A stretch of 64,000 bases of DNA from Paramoeba atlantica (GCA_977017575.1 CDRNVI010000150.1:1-64000), one strand, 5' to 3'. Shown: positions 11,511-25,643, numbered from the stretch's first letter. Notes: a model not told the origin generated them from the letters alone. Numbers and translations: made by a program.

Positions 11511-14500
11511 TTAATCCATTCGAGGTTTTTTGAATTCAATTTCATCACCAAAACCACATTCATCTCTAATCTTTCTCTTTTTACTTTCCCTTTCTTCTCC
11601 TTCTTCCCTTTGTTCTTCTCCTTCTTCTCTTTGTTCTTCTTTTCCATTTGATTCAATCTTTTCATTCCCTTCTCGTTTTGCAGGTTTAATTGAACCATCA
11701 ATGAGAATGTATTTCTATCCAAAAAAATTGTGAAAAATTCTTTGGGATTTAAAGAGAAAAAGGAAAAGAAAAACCTTCAAAAACTTCCTCACTTTTTGAG
11801 AGTCGGTGGTGTCTGCTGGTGTTTGTCCCTAAAATATTTAAAACAAATCAAAAATAAGAGATTCATCAAAAAAATAAATCAAGAAAAATGAACATGATTA
11901 TTTTTGATTTCAGGATCAGCACCATGTTCACACAAAAGTTTCACCATCTTCAACATACCCTTTTGTGCAGCCACATGGAGCGCAGTGCCCCCATCCTATC
12001 ATTTTGGATTGAATGAATTGTTCCCAAAGAGTACCCCAAAAACAAAGAAATGAGAAAAACCTCATCTGTTTTGTTGATTTCAGCACCACTTTTCAACATA
12101 AATAAAACAATCTCTTTGGTTGTTGTATTTATTCCATAATAAGACACTTGAGTGAGGAGAGCCATGAGAGGAGTGGATCCCTTTGAAAAATGATTAAAAT
12201 GATACTCAAACACGCCCATTGAAAAAAATCAAATTAGAAAATACTTGATTGATTCCATTTACATCTGCTCCATTTTCAACTAAAATCTTAATAGCTGGTA
12301 AATTAACGAAATAGGAATCACAAACTTCATGAAGAACACTCTGTCCCTGTTTTTCCAAAACCAAATTGATGGTAAATTGAAAGAAAGAAAAGAAAAAAAA
12401 AGAAAGAAAGAAGAGAGAGGATTGTTTTGAGGAAAGTCCAACAAACTTGAACAATGAAACGTGCTCCATTTTGTAATAATAATTCAACAATATCCAAATT
12501 GTTGTGTATACATGCAACAGTCAGAGGTGATTGATTTGCCTGTGGTGATGTGAGACTTTGAAAAAAACAAAGAAAAGAACTTTCAAAGTTTTTGAAAAAA
12601 AAATGAAAAAAAGAAAATACAAATTGATTGTGAATTCCATTGATTGGACAATTTTTAGAAATCAAAAATTGAGCCAAATCAAATTTCCCTTTTTGACTTG
12701 CAAAACATAAAGGTCCAACATTCAATTCCTGGTGTGTGGAGATCAAAAACGAAAAAAGGGGGGTGGTGAACTGTGAAAATAAAAAAACCTTTTTCATATT
12801 CTCCAATAAATAAGAGATTACATCCATGTGGCCCTCTTGACATGCCAACATAAGACCATCACTGTTCCCAACTTGAAGTTGAGCACCATGTTTGGTGAAG
12901 AATGAAACAATTTTAAGATCTCCTAATTTACATGCAATGTGAAAAGGGGATCTGCGGAGCTGTCACAATTTTGAGAGAAATTTTAAAATCAAAGTTTTTT
13001 CATTTTTGCAAATAAAAAATCAAAAAGAGAAAACAAACTGGATTTTCCAAATTGATTGAAGCACCTCTTTCCACCAATAAAGTAACAATGTCAAAATGAC
13101 CTCCCTCAGTTGCCTCACACAAAGCTGTCTTTCCCTTTTTGTTTCACAAAAGTTAATTTCAATAAATCATCAAAGAAATCTCAAACAAGAGAAAAGAAAA
13201 AAAGAAAACCAGATTTCCTTGTTGATCAATCTGAAGATCTTCTATTTTCAGAAAACTTTTGACAATCTCTAAATTCCCTTTTTGACAAGCAATGTGAAAG
13301 GGAGACATTTCATCCTAAAATGACAAAAGAACAAAATAGAATCCATAAATTCTTCTTTCTCCCCCTCCAGCATAAATAAAAAAAGAGAGACATCTAAAAA
13401 ATAAAAACATACTTTTGAAGGAATATTTGGATGAGCACCCTTTTCAAGAAGGAAATGAACCATTTTGATATCATTCTCCAAAACTGCAACACATAAAGGA
13501 CTCCAACTCTACCAAAAAGAGATGAAAATATTTAAACAAGCTCCTTTTTTCAAAAACTTTGAAAGTTAAGAAAGAGAAAAAAATAACAATGGATGTGGTT
13601 GGTTGGGAAGAAAAGTTGACATTTGCACCTTTGTTGATCAAAAATTGTGCCATTTCAAAATCCCCTCTTTTACAAGCACGACACAAAGAAGTTTCTCCTT
13701 CCTGTTCCCCCCAAAATAAGGAAATTGGTAAAGATTAGTTTTTTTTTGTGAAAACATTCAAAAAACATTCAAAAAAAGTTTACATTTGTTGACCAATCCA
13801 CTTTTGCTTTGTTGTCAATCAAAAGATTTGCCATTTCGAAGTCTCTCCTTTCACAACAAATCCACAAAGGGCTTTCCCCTCCCTGTTCAAACAAACAATT
13901 ACTTTAAAAAATGGAAAGGAAATCTAAAAATTAATTTGATATGAGGAGAGAGAAAGAGAAAGAGAGAAACTGTCTTTGTTTGGTCAACTATGGCTCCTTT
14001 TTCAATCAAAAATTTGGAAATTTCAAAATATCCTTTTTCACAAACTGAAGATAATGCAGTCTTCTTTGGTGTTCGCTACAATCAAATAAAAATAAAAAAA
14101 GAATTGAGTTGAACACACACAACAATCAATATGAAAAAATATGATCAGAAAAAAAAGAGAGATGATTTACTGATGACTGAAGAAGAGAAGAGCCTTTCTC
14201 AAAAAGAAATTGAACTATTTCAAGATTCCCAAATTCACAAGCAATAATCAAGGGATTTGATCCATCCTTCAAAAACCACAACAACAGAGACAATCAATCC
14301 TCAAACTTTCACTCAGTACCAAAAAAAAAAAGAGAGAAAAACCTGAGCAGCAGGACTCTCGAGTGAAGCACCATTTTCAATCAACAAAGTAATCATCTTT
14401 AAGTCTCCTTTTTCACATGCTCTCATCAAAGGAGTAATCCCTTTCTTTTCTCAAAACTTTCAAATCAATATCACAACACATACAGAGACAACAGAATCAT

Positions 14501-14657
14501 CACCAGAGAGGATGATGATGATAAAAAAAGAAGAAAAGAAGATGATCACCTGGTGTCTTGGAGCTTGATTGACATTAATTCTCCGACTCAAAAGGAGTTG
14601 TTGAACCTTTTCACAATCTCCCCCTTCCACAGCTTCAAACAATTGGCGGTCTGTCAT
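11511..14657 (-). CDS. Ankyrin-repeat protein, array copy 2 (17 exons, reference copy)
   Basis: About 600 residues, and the copy I used as reference. Order of exon products: MTDRQLFEAVEGG head; GITPLMRACEKGD; DGSNPLIIACEFGN; RTPKKTALSSVCEKGY; GGESPLWICCERRD; EGETSLCRACKRGD; SWSPLCVAVLENDIKM; DEMSPFHIACQKGN; GKTALCEATEGGH; one two-repeat exon (RRSPFHIACKLGD and DGLMLACQEGHMD); ELNVGPLCFASQKGK; NQSPLTVACIHNN; GQSVLHEVCD; GSTPLMALL; GTALHVAAQKG; GQTPADT; and a Lys/Arg/Glu-rich tail ending KKPRMD. That is roughly 15 ankyrin repeats with no other domain, membrane segment or signal peptide. Ankyrin stacks bind proteins; the basic tail may be a nuclear targeting signal (inference). Introns are about 70-150 bases, phase 0, and CT-rich in gene sense. 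Confidence 0.88.
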
Positions 14658-14947
14658 TTCCCCTCTCTCTCTCTCTTTCTTTCTTTCTCTCTCTTTCTCT
14701 CTCTTTCTCTTTCTCTCTTTTTCCCAAATACTTTTCTCTTTTAGAGCACTAAAATTTAGCGTTTCTTATCTCGTCACCCTCTTCTTTGATTCTCTTTTTC
14801 TCTTTGAAATTTGCAAATTATTCTTTATTTTTCGGTTTATTTCCTCTCCCCTTCTCCCCAAATAAAATAAACAATTTCTTTTTGAAAAAAGAAGATTTCC
14901 TTTTTTATTTTGGGGAGGTTAATCCATTTGAGGTTTTTTGAAGTCAA
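14658..14947. promoter_or_regulatory. Spacer upstream of ankyrin copy 2, promoter type II
   Basis: It lacks the GGCAAGTTGC block and instead has TTTTAGAGCACTAAAATTTA (14741-14760 region). Copies 4 and 6 share this version, so spacer types alternate along the array. Confidence 0.5.
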
Positions 14948-17900
14948 TTATTCATCTCCAATCTTTCTCTTTTTATTTTCTCCTTCTTCTCCTTCTTCTC
15001 TTTCTTCTTCTCCTTCTCTTTGTTCTTCTTTTCCATTTGATTCAATCTTTTCATTCCCTTCTCGTTTTGCAGGTTTAATTGAACCATATTCCTATCCAAA
15101 AATTGTGAAAAATTCTTTACAAATTTCAAAAATAATGAGAAAAAGAAAATGAAAACCTCCAAAAACTTCTCCAAAAACTTCTTCACTGGAGAGTAGGTGG
15201 TGTCTGCTGGTGTTTGTCCCTAAAATATTTTTAGAAAAAAAGAGATTCATTAAAAAAAAATAAATCAATAAAATCAAAGAAAAATGAACAGAGTTATTTT
15301 TGATTTCAGGATCAGCACCATGTTCACACAAAAGTTTCACCCTCTCCAACACACCCCTATGTACAGCCACATGGAGCGCAGTATCCCCATCCTACCATTT
15401 TGGATTGAATGAATTGTTCCCAAAGAGTACCCTGAAAACAAAGAAATGTGAAAAACCTCATTTGTTTTGTTGATTTCAACACCATTTTGCAACAAAAATA
15501 AAACAATCTCTTTGATTGTTGTATTTATTCCATAAATAGAAGTTTGGTTGAGGAGAGCCATGAGAGGAGTGCGACCCTTCAAAAAAAAAATGATTAAATC
15601 AAAAACACCCTTTGAAAAAAATCAAATTAGAAAATACTTGATAGATTCCATTTACATCTGCTCCATTTTCAACTAAAATCTTAACAACTGGTAAATTAAC
15701 AAACTTGGAAGCACAAACTTGATGAAGAACACTCTTTCCCTGTTTTTCCAAAACCAAATTGATGGTCAATTGAAAGAAAGAAAAGAAAGAAAGAAGAGAG
15801 AGGATTGTTTTGAGGAAAGCTATCAAAAAAACCAACAAACTTGAACAATGAGATGTGCTCCATTTTGTAATAATAATTCAACAATATCCAAATTGTTGTT
15901 TAAAAATGCAACAGTCAGAGGTGATTGATTTAACTGTGGTGATGTGAGACTTTGTAAAAGACAAAGAGAAAAAAACTTTCAAAGTTTTTGAAAAAAAAAA
16001 AAGAAAAAAAGAGGATACAAATTGAATGTGGACTCCATTGATTGGACAATTTTTAGAAATCAAAAATTGAGCCAAATCAAATTTCCCTTTTTCACTTGCA
16101 AAACATAAAGGTCCAACATTCAATTCCTGGTGTGTGTGGAGATAAAAAAAAAGGGGTGAGTGGTGAATTGTGAATATTGTGTTGAAAACAGAAAAATTGT
16201 TCACAAATAATAAAAAAATACCTCTTTCATATTCTCCAATAAATAAGAGATTACATCCATGTGTCCCTCTTCACATGCCAACACAAGACCATCACTGTAC
16301 CCAAATTGAAGTTGAGCACCATGTTTGATGAAGAATGAAACAATTTTAAGATCTCCTAATTTACATGCAATGGAAAAAGGGGTTCTGTGGAGCTGTCACA
16401 ATTTTTAAAGAGAAATTTTAAAATGAAAGGAAAAAAGTCTTTTTTTTAAATGGAAAATCCGCCAAAAAAAAGACCTTTTTCCACAAGTTAAATAAAATTC
16501 AAAAAGAGAGAAAACAGACTTGATTGAGAAAATTGATTGAAGCACCTCTTTCCACCAATAAAGTAATAATGTCAAAATGACCTCCCTCAGCTGCCTCATG
16601 CAAAGCTGTCTTTCCCTTTTTGTTTCACAAAAGTTGATTTCAATAAATCATCAAAGAAATTTCAAACAAGAGAAAAGAAAAAACCTGGTTTCCTGGGCGA
16701 TCAAGATGAAGAGCTTTTATTTTCAAAAAAGTTTTGACAATCTCTAAATTCCCTTTTTGACAAGCAATATGCCATGGAGATATTTCATCCTAAAATGACA
16801 AAAGGACAAAATAGAATTCATCAATTCCTCTTTCTCCCTTTTTCCCTCCAACATAATAAAAAGAGAGACATTCAAAAAATAAAAACATACTTTTGAAGGA
16901 ATATTTGGATGAGCACCCTTTTCAAGAAGGAAATGAACCATTTTGATATCATTTTCCAAAACTGCAATACATAAAGGACTCCAACTCTACCAAAAAGAGG
17001 TGAATTAAAGGAAATCTCTTTTGTTTCAGAAATCAATTGTGAAAACTTTGAAAGTTGAGAAAGAGAAAAAAGGGGTGTGGAAGAAAAAAATAACATCTTG
17101 TAAAGAAAAGTTGATATTTGCACCTTTGTTGATCAAAAATTGTGCCATTTCAAAATCCCCCCTTTTACAAGCACAACAAAAAGAAGTTTCTCCTTCCTGT
17201 CCCCCCAAAAAATAAGGAGATGGGGAAAGATTAGTTTTGTTTTTGTGAAAACATTCAAAAAAACTTTACATTTGTTGACCAATCCACCTTTGCTTTGTTG
17301 TCAATCAAAAGATTTGCCATTTCAAAGTCTCTCCTTTCACAACAAATCCACAAAGGGCTTTCACCTCCCTGTTCAAACAAAATGATCATTTTAAAAAATG
17401 GAAACATGAACCAATGAGGAGAGAAAAGAGAGAAAAACTGTCGTTGTTTGGTCAACTTTGACTCCTTTTTCAATCAAAAATTTGGCAATTTCAAAGTATC
17501 CTTTTTCACAAACTGAAGATAATGCAGTCTTCTTTGGTGTTTGCTACAATCAAATAAAAATAAAAGAAGAAGAATTGAGTTGAACACACACAACAACAAT
17601 CAATGAAAAAATCTGATTCGAGAAAAAAAAGAGAAATGATTTACTGAAAGTGGATGAAGAGAAGAGCCTTTCTCAAAAAGAAACTGAACTATTTCAAGAT
17701 TCCCAAATTCACAAGCAATAATCAAGGGATCTGATCCATCCTTCAAAAACCATAACAAAAGAGACAATCAACCACCAAAATTTTCTCCTCCCAAAAAAAT
17801 AGAATCTTTTTTGGAGAAAAAGAAAGAGAAAAAAACCTCAGCAGCAAGACTCTTGAGGGAAGCTCCATTTTCAATCAACAAAGTGATCATCTTTAAGTCT

Positions 17901-18218
17901 CCTTTTTCACAAGCTCTCATCAAAGGAGTAAACCCTTTCTTTTCTCAAAACTTTCAAATCAATATCACAACTCAACACAGACACACAGAATCATCACCAG
18001 AGATGATAATCATGATGATTAAGATGATGATCATACACACACAAAGATGATGATGATCAATCACAAAAAAGATCAACACACACAAAAAAAAAAGGAGAAA
18101 CAACCTGGTGTCTTGGAGATTGATTGACATCCACTTTTTGATTCAAAAGGAGTTGTTTGACCTTTTCACAATCCCCCCCTTCCACAGCTTCAAACAATTG
18201 GCAGTCTGTTAATGACAT
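14948..18218 (-). CDS. Ankyrin-repeat protein, array copy 3
   Basis: Same exon order as copy 2, with 17 exons. I chose the start MSLTDCQLFEAVEGG at 18218; an upstream in-frame ATG at 18272 would add 18 residues (VLRSFFFGRRGERERE) but falls in what is 5' flank in the other copies. Distinct points: the eighth exon reads DEISPWHIACQKGN, and the tail is shorter. Sequence encoding the usual FGDEIEFKKPRMD is partly deleted, and the frame closes at a TAA at 14948 after KRKIGDE. The basic patch KKRK is kept. No frameshift was noticed in the repeat exons. Confidence 0.83.
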
Positions 18219-18515
18219 TTCTTCTCTCTCTCTTTCTCCTCTCCTCCCAAAAAAAAAACTTCTCAAAACCAAAGAGAAAAGAGAAAAAAAGAGGAAAACG
18301 GCAAGTTGCTCCTTTCTTTTAGAAAACTAAATTTAGCGATTTTCATGATTTCTCTTCTTTTGATTTCATTTTCTCTCTTTGTTTTGAAATTGTCACCTTT
18401 TTATTTATTTTTCTATTTTATTATTTCCCCCTTCCCCGCCCCCCACACCACCCCAAATAAAATAAACAATTTCTTTTTTGAAAAAAGAAGATTTCCTTTT
18501 TCAATTTTGTGGAGG
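18219..18515. promoter_or_regulatory. Spacer upstream of ankyrin copy 3, promoter type I
   Basis: It contains AAAACGGCAAGTTGC at 18295-18309, followed by the CTTTCTTTTAGAAAACTAAATTTAG block, as upstream of copies 1, 5 and 7. The C-rich stretch around 18430 (CCCGCCCCCCACACCACC) is also a type I mark. Confidence 0.5.
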
Positions 18516-21500
18516 TTAATGAGGTTTTTTGAATCCAATTTCATCACCAAAACCACATTCATCTCTAATCTTTCTCTTTTTACTTTCTCTTTCTTCTCCT
18601 TCTTCTCCTTCTTCTCCTTCTTCTCTTTCCTCTCTTTGTTCTCTTTGTTCTTCTTCTCCTCCTCTTTGTTCTTCTTCTCTTTGTTCTTCTTTTCCATTTG
18701 ATTCAATCTTTTCATTCCCTTCTCGTTTTGCAGGTTTAATTGAACCATCAATGAGAATGTATTTCTATTCAAAAAAATTGTGAAAAATTCTTTGGGATTT
18801 AAAGAGAAAAAGGAAAAGAAAAACCTTCAAAAACTTCCTCACTTTTTGAGAGGAGGTGGTGTCTGCTGGTGTTTGTCCCTACAATATTTAAAACAAATCA
18901 AAAATAAGAGATTCATCAAAAAAATAAACCAAAGAAAAAAGAACCAAGTTATTTTTGATTTCAGGATCAGCACCATGTTCACACAAAAGTTTCACCATCT
19001 CCAACTCACCCCTCCTTGCAGCCACATGGAGCGCAGTATCCCCATCCTACCATTTTGGATTGAATGAATTGTTCCCAAAGAGTACCCCAAAAACAAAGAA
19101 ATGAGAAAAACCTCTGTTTTGTTGATTTCAGCACCACTTTTCAACATAAATAAAACAATCTCTTTGGTTGTTGCATTTATTCCATAATAAGACACTTGAT
19201 TGAGGAGAACCATGAAAGGAGTGGAACCCTTTAAAAAAATGATTAAAATGATACTCAAACACACATTGAAAAAAATCAAATTAGAAAATACTTGATAGAT
19301 TCCATTTACATCTGCTCCATTTTCAACTAAGATCTTAACAACTGGTAAATTAACAGAATGGGAAGCACAAACTTGATAAAGAATACTCTTTCCCTGTTTT
19401 TCCAAAACCAAATTGATGGTAAATTAAAAAGAAAGAAAAAAAAGAAAGAAGAGAGAGGATTATTTTGAGGAAAGTTATTCAAAAAAAACCAACAAACTTG
19501 AACAATGAAATGTGCTCCATTTTGTAATAATAATTCAACAATATCTAAATTGTTGTTTATACATGCAACAGCAAGAGGTGAATAACCCTCCTGTGGTGAT
19601 GAAAATTTTTAATAAGACAAAGAGAAAAGAAATTTCAAAGTTTTTGAAAAAAGAAAAAGAAAAAAAGAAAATACAAATAAGTTGTGAACTCCATTGATTG
19701 GACAATTTTTAGAAATCAAAAATTGAGCCAAATCAAATTTCCCATTTTGACTTGCAAAACATAAAGCTCCAACATTCAATTCCTGGTGTGTGTGTGGAGA
19801 TAAAAAAGGTAAAAAAAAGGGGGAGTGGTTGTGAATTGTGAATATTGTGTTGAAAACAGAAAAATTGTTCACAAATAAAACAAAAAATACCTCTTTCATA
19901 TTCTCCAATAAATAAGAGATTACATCCATGTGACCCTCTTGACATGCCAACACAAGACCATCACTGTACCCAACTTGAAGTTGAGCACCATGTTTGGTGA
20001 AGAAAGAAACAATTTTAAGATCTCCTAATTTACATGCAATATGAAAAGGGGTTCTCTGGAGCTGCCACAATTTTTAGAGAGAAATTTTAAAATCTAAGTT
20101 TTTCATTTTTCCAAATAAAAATCAAAAGAGAGAAAACAGACTGGATTTTCAAAATTGATTGAAGCACCTCTTTCCACCAATAAAGTAATAATGTCAAAAT
20201 GACCTCCCTCAGTTGCCTCACACAAAGCTGTCTTTCCCTTTTTGTTTCACAAAAGTTGATTTTTTAATACATCAAAGAAATCTCAAACAAGAGAAAGAAA
20301 AAAGAGAAAACCTCATTTCCTTGTTGATCAATCTGAAGATCTTCTATTTTCAAAAAAGTTTTGACAATCTCTAAATTCCCTTTTTGACAAGCAATGTGAA
20401 AGGGAGACATTTCATCCTAAAAATGACAAAAGGACAAAATAGAATTCATAAATTCCTCTTTCGCCCCCCTTCAACATTCAAAAAATAAAAACATACTTTT
20501 GAAGGAATATTTGGATTAGCACCCTTTTCAAGAAGGAAAAGAACCATTTTGATATCATTCTCCAAAACTGCAATACATAAAGGGCTCCAACCCTACCAAA
20601 AAGAGATGAAAATATTTAAACATACTTCTTTTTGTTGAGAAAGAGAAAAAATTAACAATGGATGTGGTTGGTTGGGAAAAAAAGTTGACATTTGCGCCTT
20701 TGTTGATCAATAATTGTGCCATTTCAAAATCCCCTCTTTTACAAGCACAACACAAAGAAGTTTCTCCTTCCTGTTCCCCCGCCCCAAAAAAAAGAGAAGA
20801 TTGGGAAAGATTAGTTTTTTTTTGTGAAAACATTCAAAAAAACATTCAAAAAAAGTTTACATTTGTTGACCAATCCACTTTTGCTTTGTTGTCAATCAAA
20901 AGATTTGCCATTTTAATGTCTCCCCTTTCACAACAAATCCACAAGGGCTTTTCCCTCCCTGTTCAAACAAAACGATAAATGGAAACATGAATAAATGAAT
21001 AAATGAGGAGAAAGAGAGAAAGAGAGAGAAACTATCGTTGTTTGGTCTACTGTGTCTCCTTTTTCAATCAAAAATTTGGCAATTTCAAAGTATCCTTTTT
21101 CACAAACTGAAGATAATGCAGTCTTCTTTGGTGTTTGCTACAATCAAATAAAAATATTAGAAGAAGAATTGAGTTGAACACACACACAACAACCAATTGA
21201 GTTGTGGAAAAAGGTGTTTTTTTTCAATGGAAAATCCGCTTTTTCCTTTTTCCTTCTTCCACAACAAGTTAAATGAAAACATGGATCAGAGAAAAAAAAA
21301 GAGAGATGATTTACTGATGACTGAAGAAGAGAAGAGCCTTTCTCAAAAAGAAACTGAACTATTTCAAGATTCCCAAATTCACAAGCAATAATCAATGGAT
21401 CTGATCCATCCTTCAAAAACCATAACAAAAGAGACAATCAATCATCAAACTTTCACTCATTTCCAAAAAAAAGGAGAAAAAGAAAGAGAGAAAAACCTCA

Positions 21501-21807
21501 GCAGCGAGACTCTCGAGCGAAGCTCCATTTTCAATCAACAAAGTAATCATCTTTAAGTCTCCTTTTTGACATGCTCTCATCAAAGGAGTAATCCCTTTCT
21601 TTTTTCAAAACTTTCAAATCAATCTCACAACACACACACAGAGACAACAGAAGCATCACCAGAGAGGATATGATAAAAAAAAGAAAAGAAGATGATCACC
21701 TGGCATCTTGGAGCTTGATTGACAGCCACTCTCTGACTCAAAAGGAGTTGTTTGACCTTTTCACAATCTCCCCCTTCCACAGCTTCAAACAATTGGCAGT
21801 CTGTCAT
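18516..21807 (-). CDS. Ankyrin-repeat protein, array copy 4 (probably disrupted)
   Basis: Full 17-exon layout with start MTDCQLFEAVEGGDCEKV at 21807. The tail ends GFKKPH with TAA at 18516-18518, two residues shorter than copy 2. In the fifth exon (GGESPLW in the other copies) one base is missing near 20943: the others read CCTTTGTGG in gene sense and this copy reads CCTTGTGG, so the frame shifts early in that exon. All other exons I checked stay open and keep splice borders, so either the gene died recently, the exon is skipped (skipping keeps frame), or the base is a sequencing error. Confidence 0.75.
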
Positions 21808-21823
21808 TTCCCCTCTCTCTCTC

Positions 21824-21857
<34 letters not shown>

Positions 21858-22100
21858 CTTCCCTCTTTCACCCAAAAAGACTTTTCTTTTTTAGAGCACT
21901 AAAATTTATTTGTGGTTTCTTATTTCTTAATCATTTTTCTCTTCTTGGATTCTCTTTTTCTCTTGTCCTTCTCTCTCCTTGTGAACAAATTGGCAACTTA
22001 TTCTTTATTGTTCGGTTTATTCCCTCTTCCCCTCTCCCCAAATAAAATAAACAATTTCTTTTTGAAAAAAAGAAGGTTTCCTTTTTCAATTTTGTGGAGG
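21808..22100. promoter_or_regulatory. Spacer upstream of ankyrin copy 4, promoter type II
   Basis: The type II block TTTTTTAGAGCACTAAAATTT lies around 21886-21908. There is no GGCAAGTTGC. A long CT tract sits right against the start codon in gene-antisense orientation. Confidence 0.45.
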
Positions 22101-25100
22101 TTAATCCATTCGAGGTTTTTTGAATTCAATTTCATCATCACCAAAACCACATTCATCTCCAATCTTTCTCTTTTTACTTTCTCTTTCTTCTCCTTCTTCT
22201 CCTTCTTCTCCTTCTTCCCTTTGTTCTTCTACTCCTTCTCTTTGTTCTTCTTTTCCATTTGATTCAATCTTTTCATTCCCTTCTCGTTTTGCAGGTTTAA
22301 TTGAACCATCAATGTGAATGTATTCCTATCCAAAAATTGTGTTTCAATTCTTTTGCGAATTTCAAAAATAATGAGAAAAAGAAAAAGAAAAACCTCCAAA
22401 AACTTCTTCACTGGTTGAGAGTAGGTGGAGTCTGCTGGTGTTTGTCCCTAAAATATTTTCAAAATATCAAAAATAAGAGATTCATCAAAAAAATAAATCA
22501 ATAAAATCAAAGAAAAATGAACAAAGTTATTTTTGATTTCAGGATCAGCACCATATTCACACAAGAATTTCACTATCTCCAACATACCCTTTCGTGCAGC
22601 CACATGAAGTGCAGTACTTCCATCCTATCATTTTGGATTGATGAATTGTTCCCAAAGAGTACCCCAAAAACAAAGAAATGTGAAAAACCTCATTTGTTTT
22701 GTTGATTTCAACACCATTTTTCAACAAAAATAAAACAATCCCGATTTCAGAATTCAAAGGTCTTTGATTGAGGAGAACCATGAGAGGAGTGGAACCCTTC
22801 AAAAAAAAATGATTAAAATGATACTCAAAAACACCAATTGAAAAAAATCAAATTAGAAAAATACTTGATAGATTCCATTTACATCTGCTCCATTTTCAAC
22901 TAAGATCTTAACAACTGGTAAATTAACCAAATAGGAACCACAAACTTGATGAAGAACAGAACTCTGCCCCTATTTTTCCAAAACCAAATTGATGGTAAAT
23001 TGAAAGAAAGGAAAAAAAGAAAGAAAGAAGAGAGAGGATTGTTTTGAGGAAAGTTATTCAAAAAAAACCAACAAACTTGAACAATGAGATGTGCTCCATT
23101 TTGTAATAATAATTCAGCAATAGCCAAATTGTTGTGCAGACATGCAAGAGCCAGAGGTGATTGATTTAACTGTGGTGATGTGAGACTTTGAAAAACACAA
23201 AGAGAAAAGAACTTTCAAAGAGTTTGAAAAAGAAAAAGAAAAAAAGAGAATACAAATTGATTGTGAACTCCATTGATTGGACAATTTTTAGAAATCAAAA
23301 ATTGAGCCAAATCAAATTTTCCTTTTTCACTTGCAAAACATAAAGGTCCAACATTCAATTCCTGGTGTGTGGAGATAAAAAATGAAAAAAAGGGGGCAGT
23401 GAATTGTGAATTGTGGAATATTGTGTTGAAAACAGAAAAATTGTTCACAAATAAAACAAAAAATACCTCTTTCATATTCTCCAATAAATAAGAGATTACA
23501 TCCATGTGACCCCCTTCACATGCCAAGATAAGACCATCACTGAACCCAACTTGTTGAGCACCATGTTTGGTGAAGAAAGAAACAATTTTAAGATCTCCTA
23601 ATTTACATGCAATGTGAAAGGGGTTATGGTTCCTCTGTAACAATTTTAGAGAAAATCAAAAGTTTTTTCACCTCTCCCAATAAAAAAAAAAATAAAAAAA
23701 AGAAAACAGACATGATTTTTAAAATTGATTGAAGCACCTCTTTCCACCAATAAAGTAATAATGTCAAAATGACCTCCCAGAGTTGCCTCAAACAAAGCTG
23801 TCTTTCCCTTTTTGTTTCACAAAAGTTGATTTCAATCCAAATCTCAAACAAGAAAAAAAGAAAAAACCAGATTTCCTTGTTGATCAATCTGAAGATCTTC
23901 TATCTTAAGAAAAATTTTGACAATCTCTAAATTCCCTTTTTGACAAGCAATGTGCCATGGAGACTTTTGATTCTAAAATGACAAAAGGACAAAATAGAAT
24001 TCATCAATTCCTCTTTCTCCCCCCTTCAACATAAAAAGAGAGACATTCAAAAAATAAAAACATACTTTTGAAGGAATATTTGGATGAGCACCCTTTTCAA
24101 GAAGGAAATGAACCATTTTGATATCATTCCCCAAAACTGCAACACATAAAGGACTCCAACCCTACCAAAAAGAGAGAATGAAAGGAAATCTCTTTTGTTT
24201 CAGAAATCATTTGTGAAAACTTTGAAAAATGAGAAAGAGAAAAAAGGGGTGTGGAAGAAAAAAATAACATGTTGTAAAGAAAAGTTGATATTTGCACCTT
24301 TGTTGATCAAAAATTGTGCCATTTCAAAATCCCCTCTTTTACAAGCACAACAAAAAGAAGTTTCTCCTTCCTGTTCCCCCGCCCCCCCAAAAAAAGGAGA
24401 TTGGTAAAGATTAGTTTTTTTTATGAAAACATTCAAAAAAACATTCAAAAAAAGTTTACATTTGTTGACCAATCCACTTTTGCTTTGTTGTCAATCAAAA
24501 GATTTGCCATTTCAAAGTCTCTCCTTTCACAACAAATCCACAAAGGGCTTTCCCCTCCCTGTTCAAACAAAACGATCATTTTAAAAAATGGAAACATGAA
24601 CAGAAAGAGAGAAAGAAAGAGAGAAACTGTCTTTGTTTGGTCAACTTTGACTCCTTTTTCAATCAAAAATTTGGCAATTTCAAAGTATCCTTTTTCACAA
24701 ACTGAAGATAATGCAGTCTTCTTTGGTTTTTGCTACAATCAAATAAAAATAAAAGAAGAAGAATTGAGTTGAACACACAACAACAATCAATGAAAAAATA
24801 TGATCAGAACAAAAAAAAGAGAAATGATTTACTGCTGACCGAAGAGAATATCCTTTCTCAAAAAGGAACTGAACTATTTCAAGATTCCCAAATTCACAAG
24901 CAAGAATCAATGAATTTGATCCATCCTTCAAAAAACCAAACAATAATCAATCCCAAATTTTCTCCTCCCAAAAAAAGAGAATCTTTTTTGGAGAAAAAGA
25001 AAGAGAAAAAAACCTGAGCAGCAAGACTCTTGAGGGAAGCTCCATTTTCAATCAACAAAGTGATCATCTTTAAGTCTCCTTTTTGACATGCTCTCATCAA

Positions 25101-25319
25101 AGGAGTAATCCCTTTCTTTTCTCAAAACTTTCAAATCAATATCACAACTCAACACACAGAATCATCACCAGAGATAATCATGATAAAAAAAGAAGAATAG
25201 AAGATGATCACCTGGTGTTTTGGAGCTTGATTGACATCGACTCTCCGACTCAAAAGAAGTTGTTTGACCTTTTCACAATCTCCCCCTTCCACAGCTTCAA
25301 ACAATTGGTGATTTGCCAT
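22101..25319 (-). CDS. Ankyrin-repeat protein, array copy 5
   Basis: Seventeen exons, start MANHQLFEAVEGGDCEKV at 25319, ending in the KKPRMD tail with TAA at 22101-22103. Start region and spacer are almost identical to copy 1 (both MAN..LQ/HQ and the same long C-rich spacer), while the body differs at several exons: RNHNPFHIACKLGD, NQKSPWHIACQKGN and GQSSVLHQVCGS. This pattern suggests a recent exchange or duplication linking copies 1 and 5. No frame break was noticed. Confidence 0.83.
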
Positions 25320-25643
25320 TTCCCTCTCTCTCTCTCTTTCTCTCTTTCTCCTCTCCCCCCAAAAAACAAACTTTTCACCAAAGACACACCAAAACCGAAA
25401 AGAGAAAAAGAGGAAAATGGCAAGTTGCTCCTTTCTTTTTAGAAAACTAAATTTAGCCATTTTCATAATCTCCTCTCTCTTTTTGATTTCCATTTTCTCT
25501 CCTTCTTTTGTTATGAAATTGTCACCGGATGTTTATTTTTCGATTTTATTATTTTCCCCTCTCCCCCACCCCACCACCCCAAATAAAATAAACAATTTCT
25601 TTTTTGAAAAAAGAAGATTTCCTTTTTTCAATTTTGTGGAGGG
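25320..25643. promoter_or_regulatory. Spacer upstream of ankyrin copy 5, promoter type I
   Basis: It holds AAAATGGCAAGTTGC at 25414-25428 and then a stretch nearly identical to 11300-11510 upstream of copy 1, including GTTATGAAATTGTCACCGGA. Confidence 0.5.
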
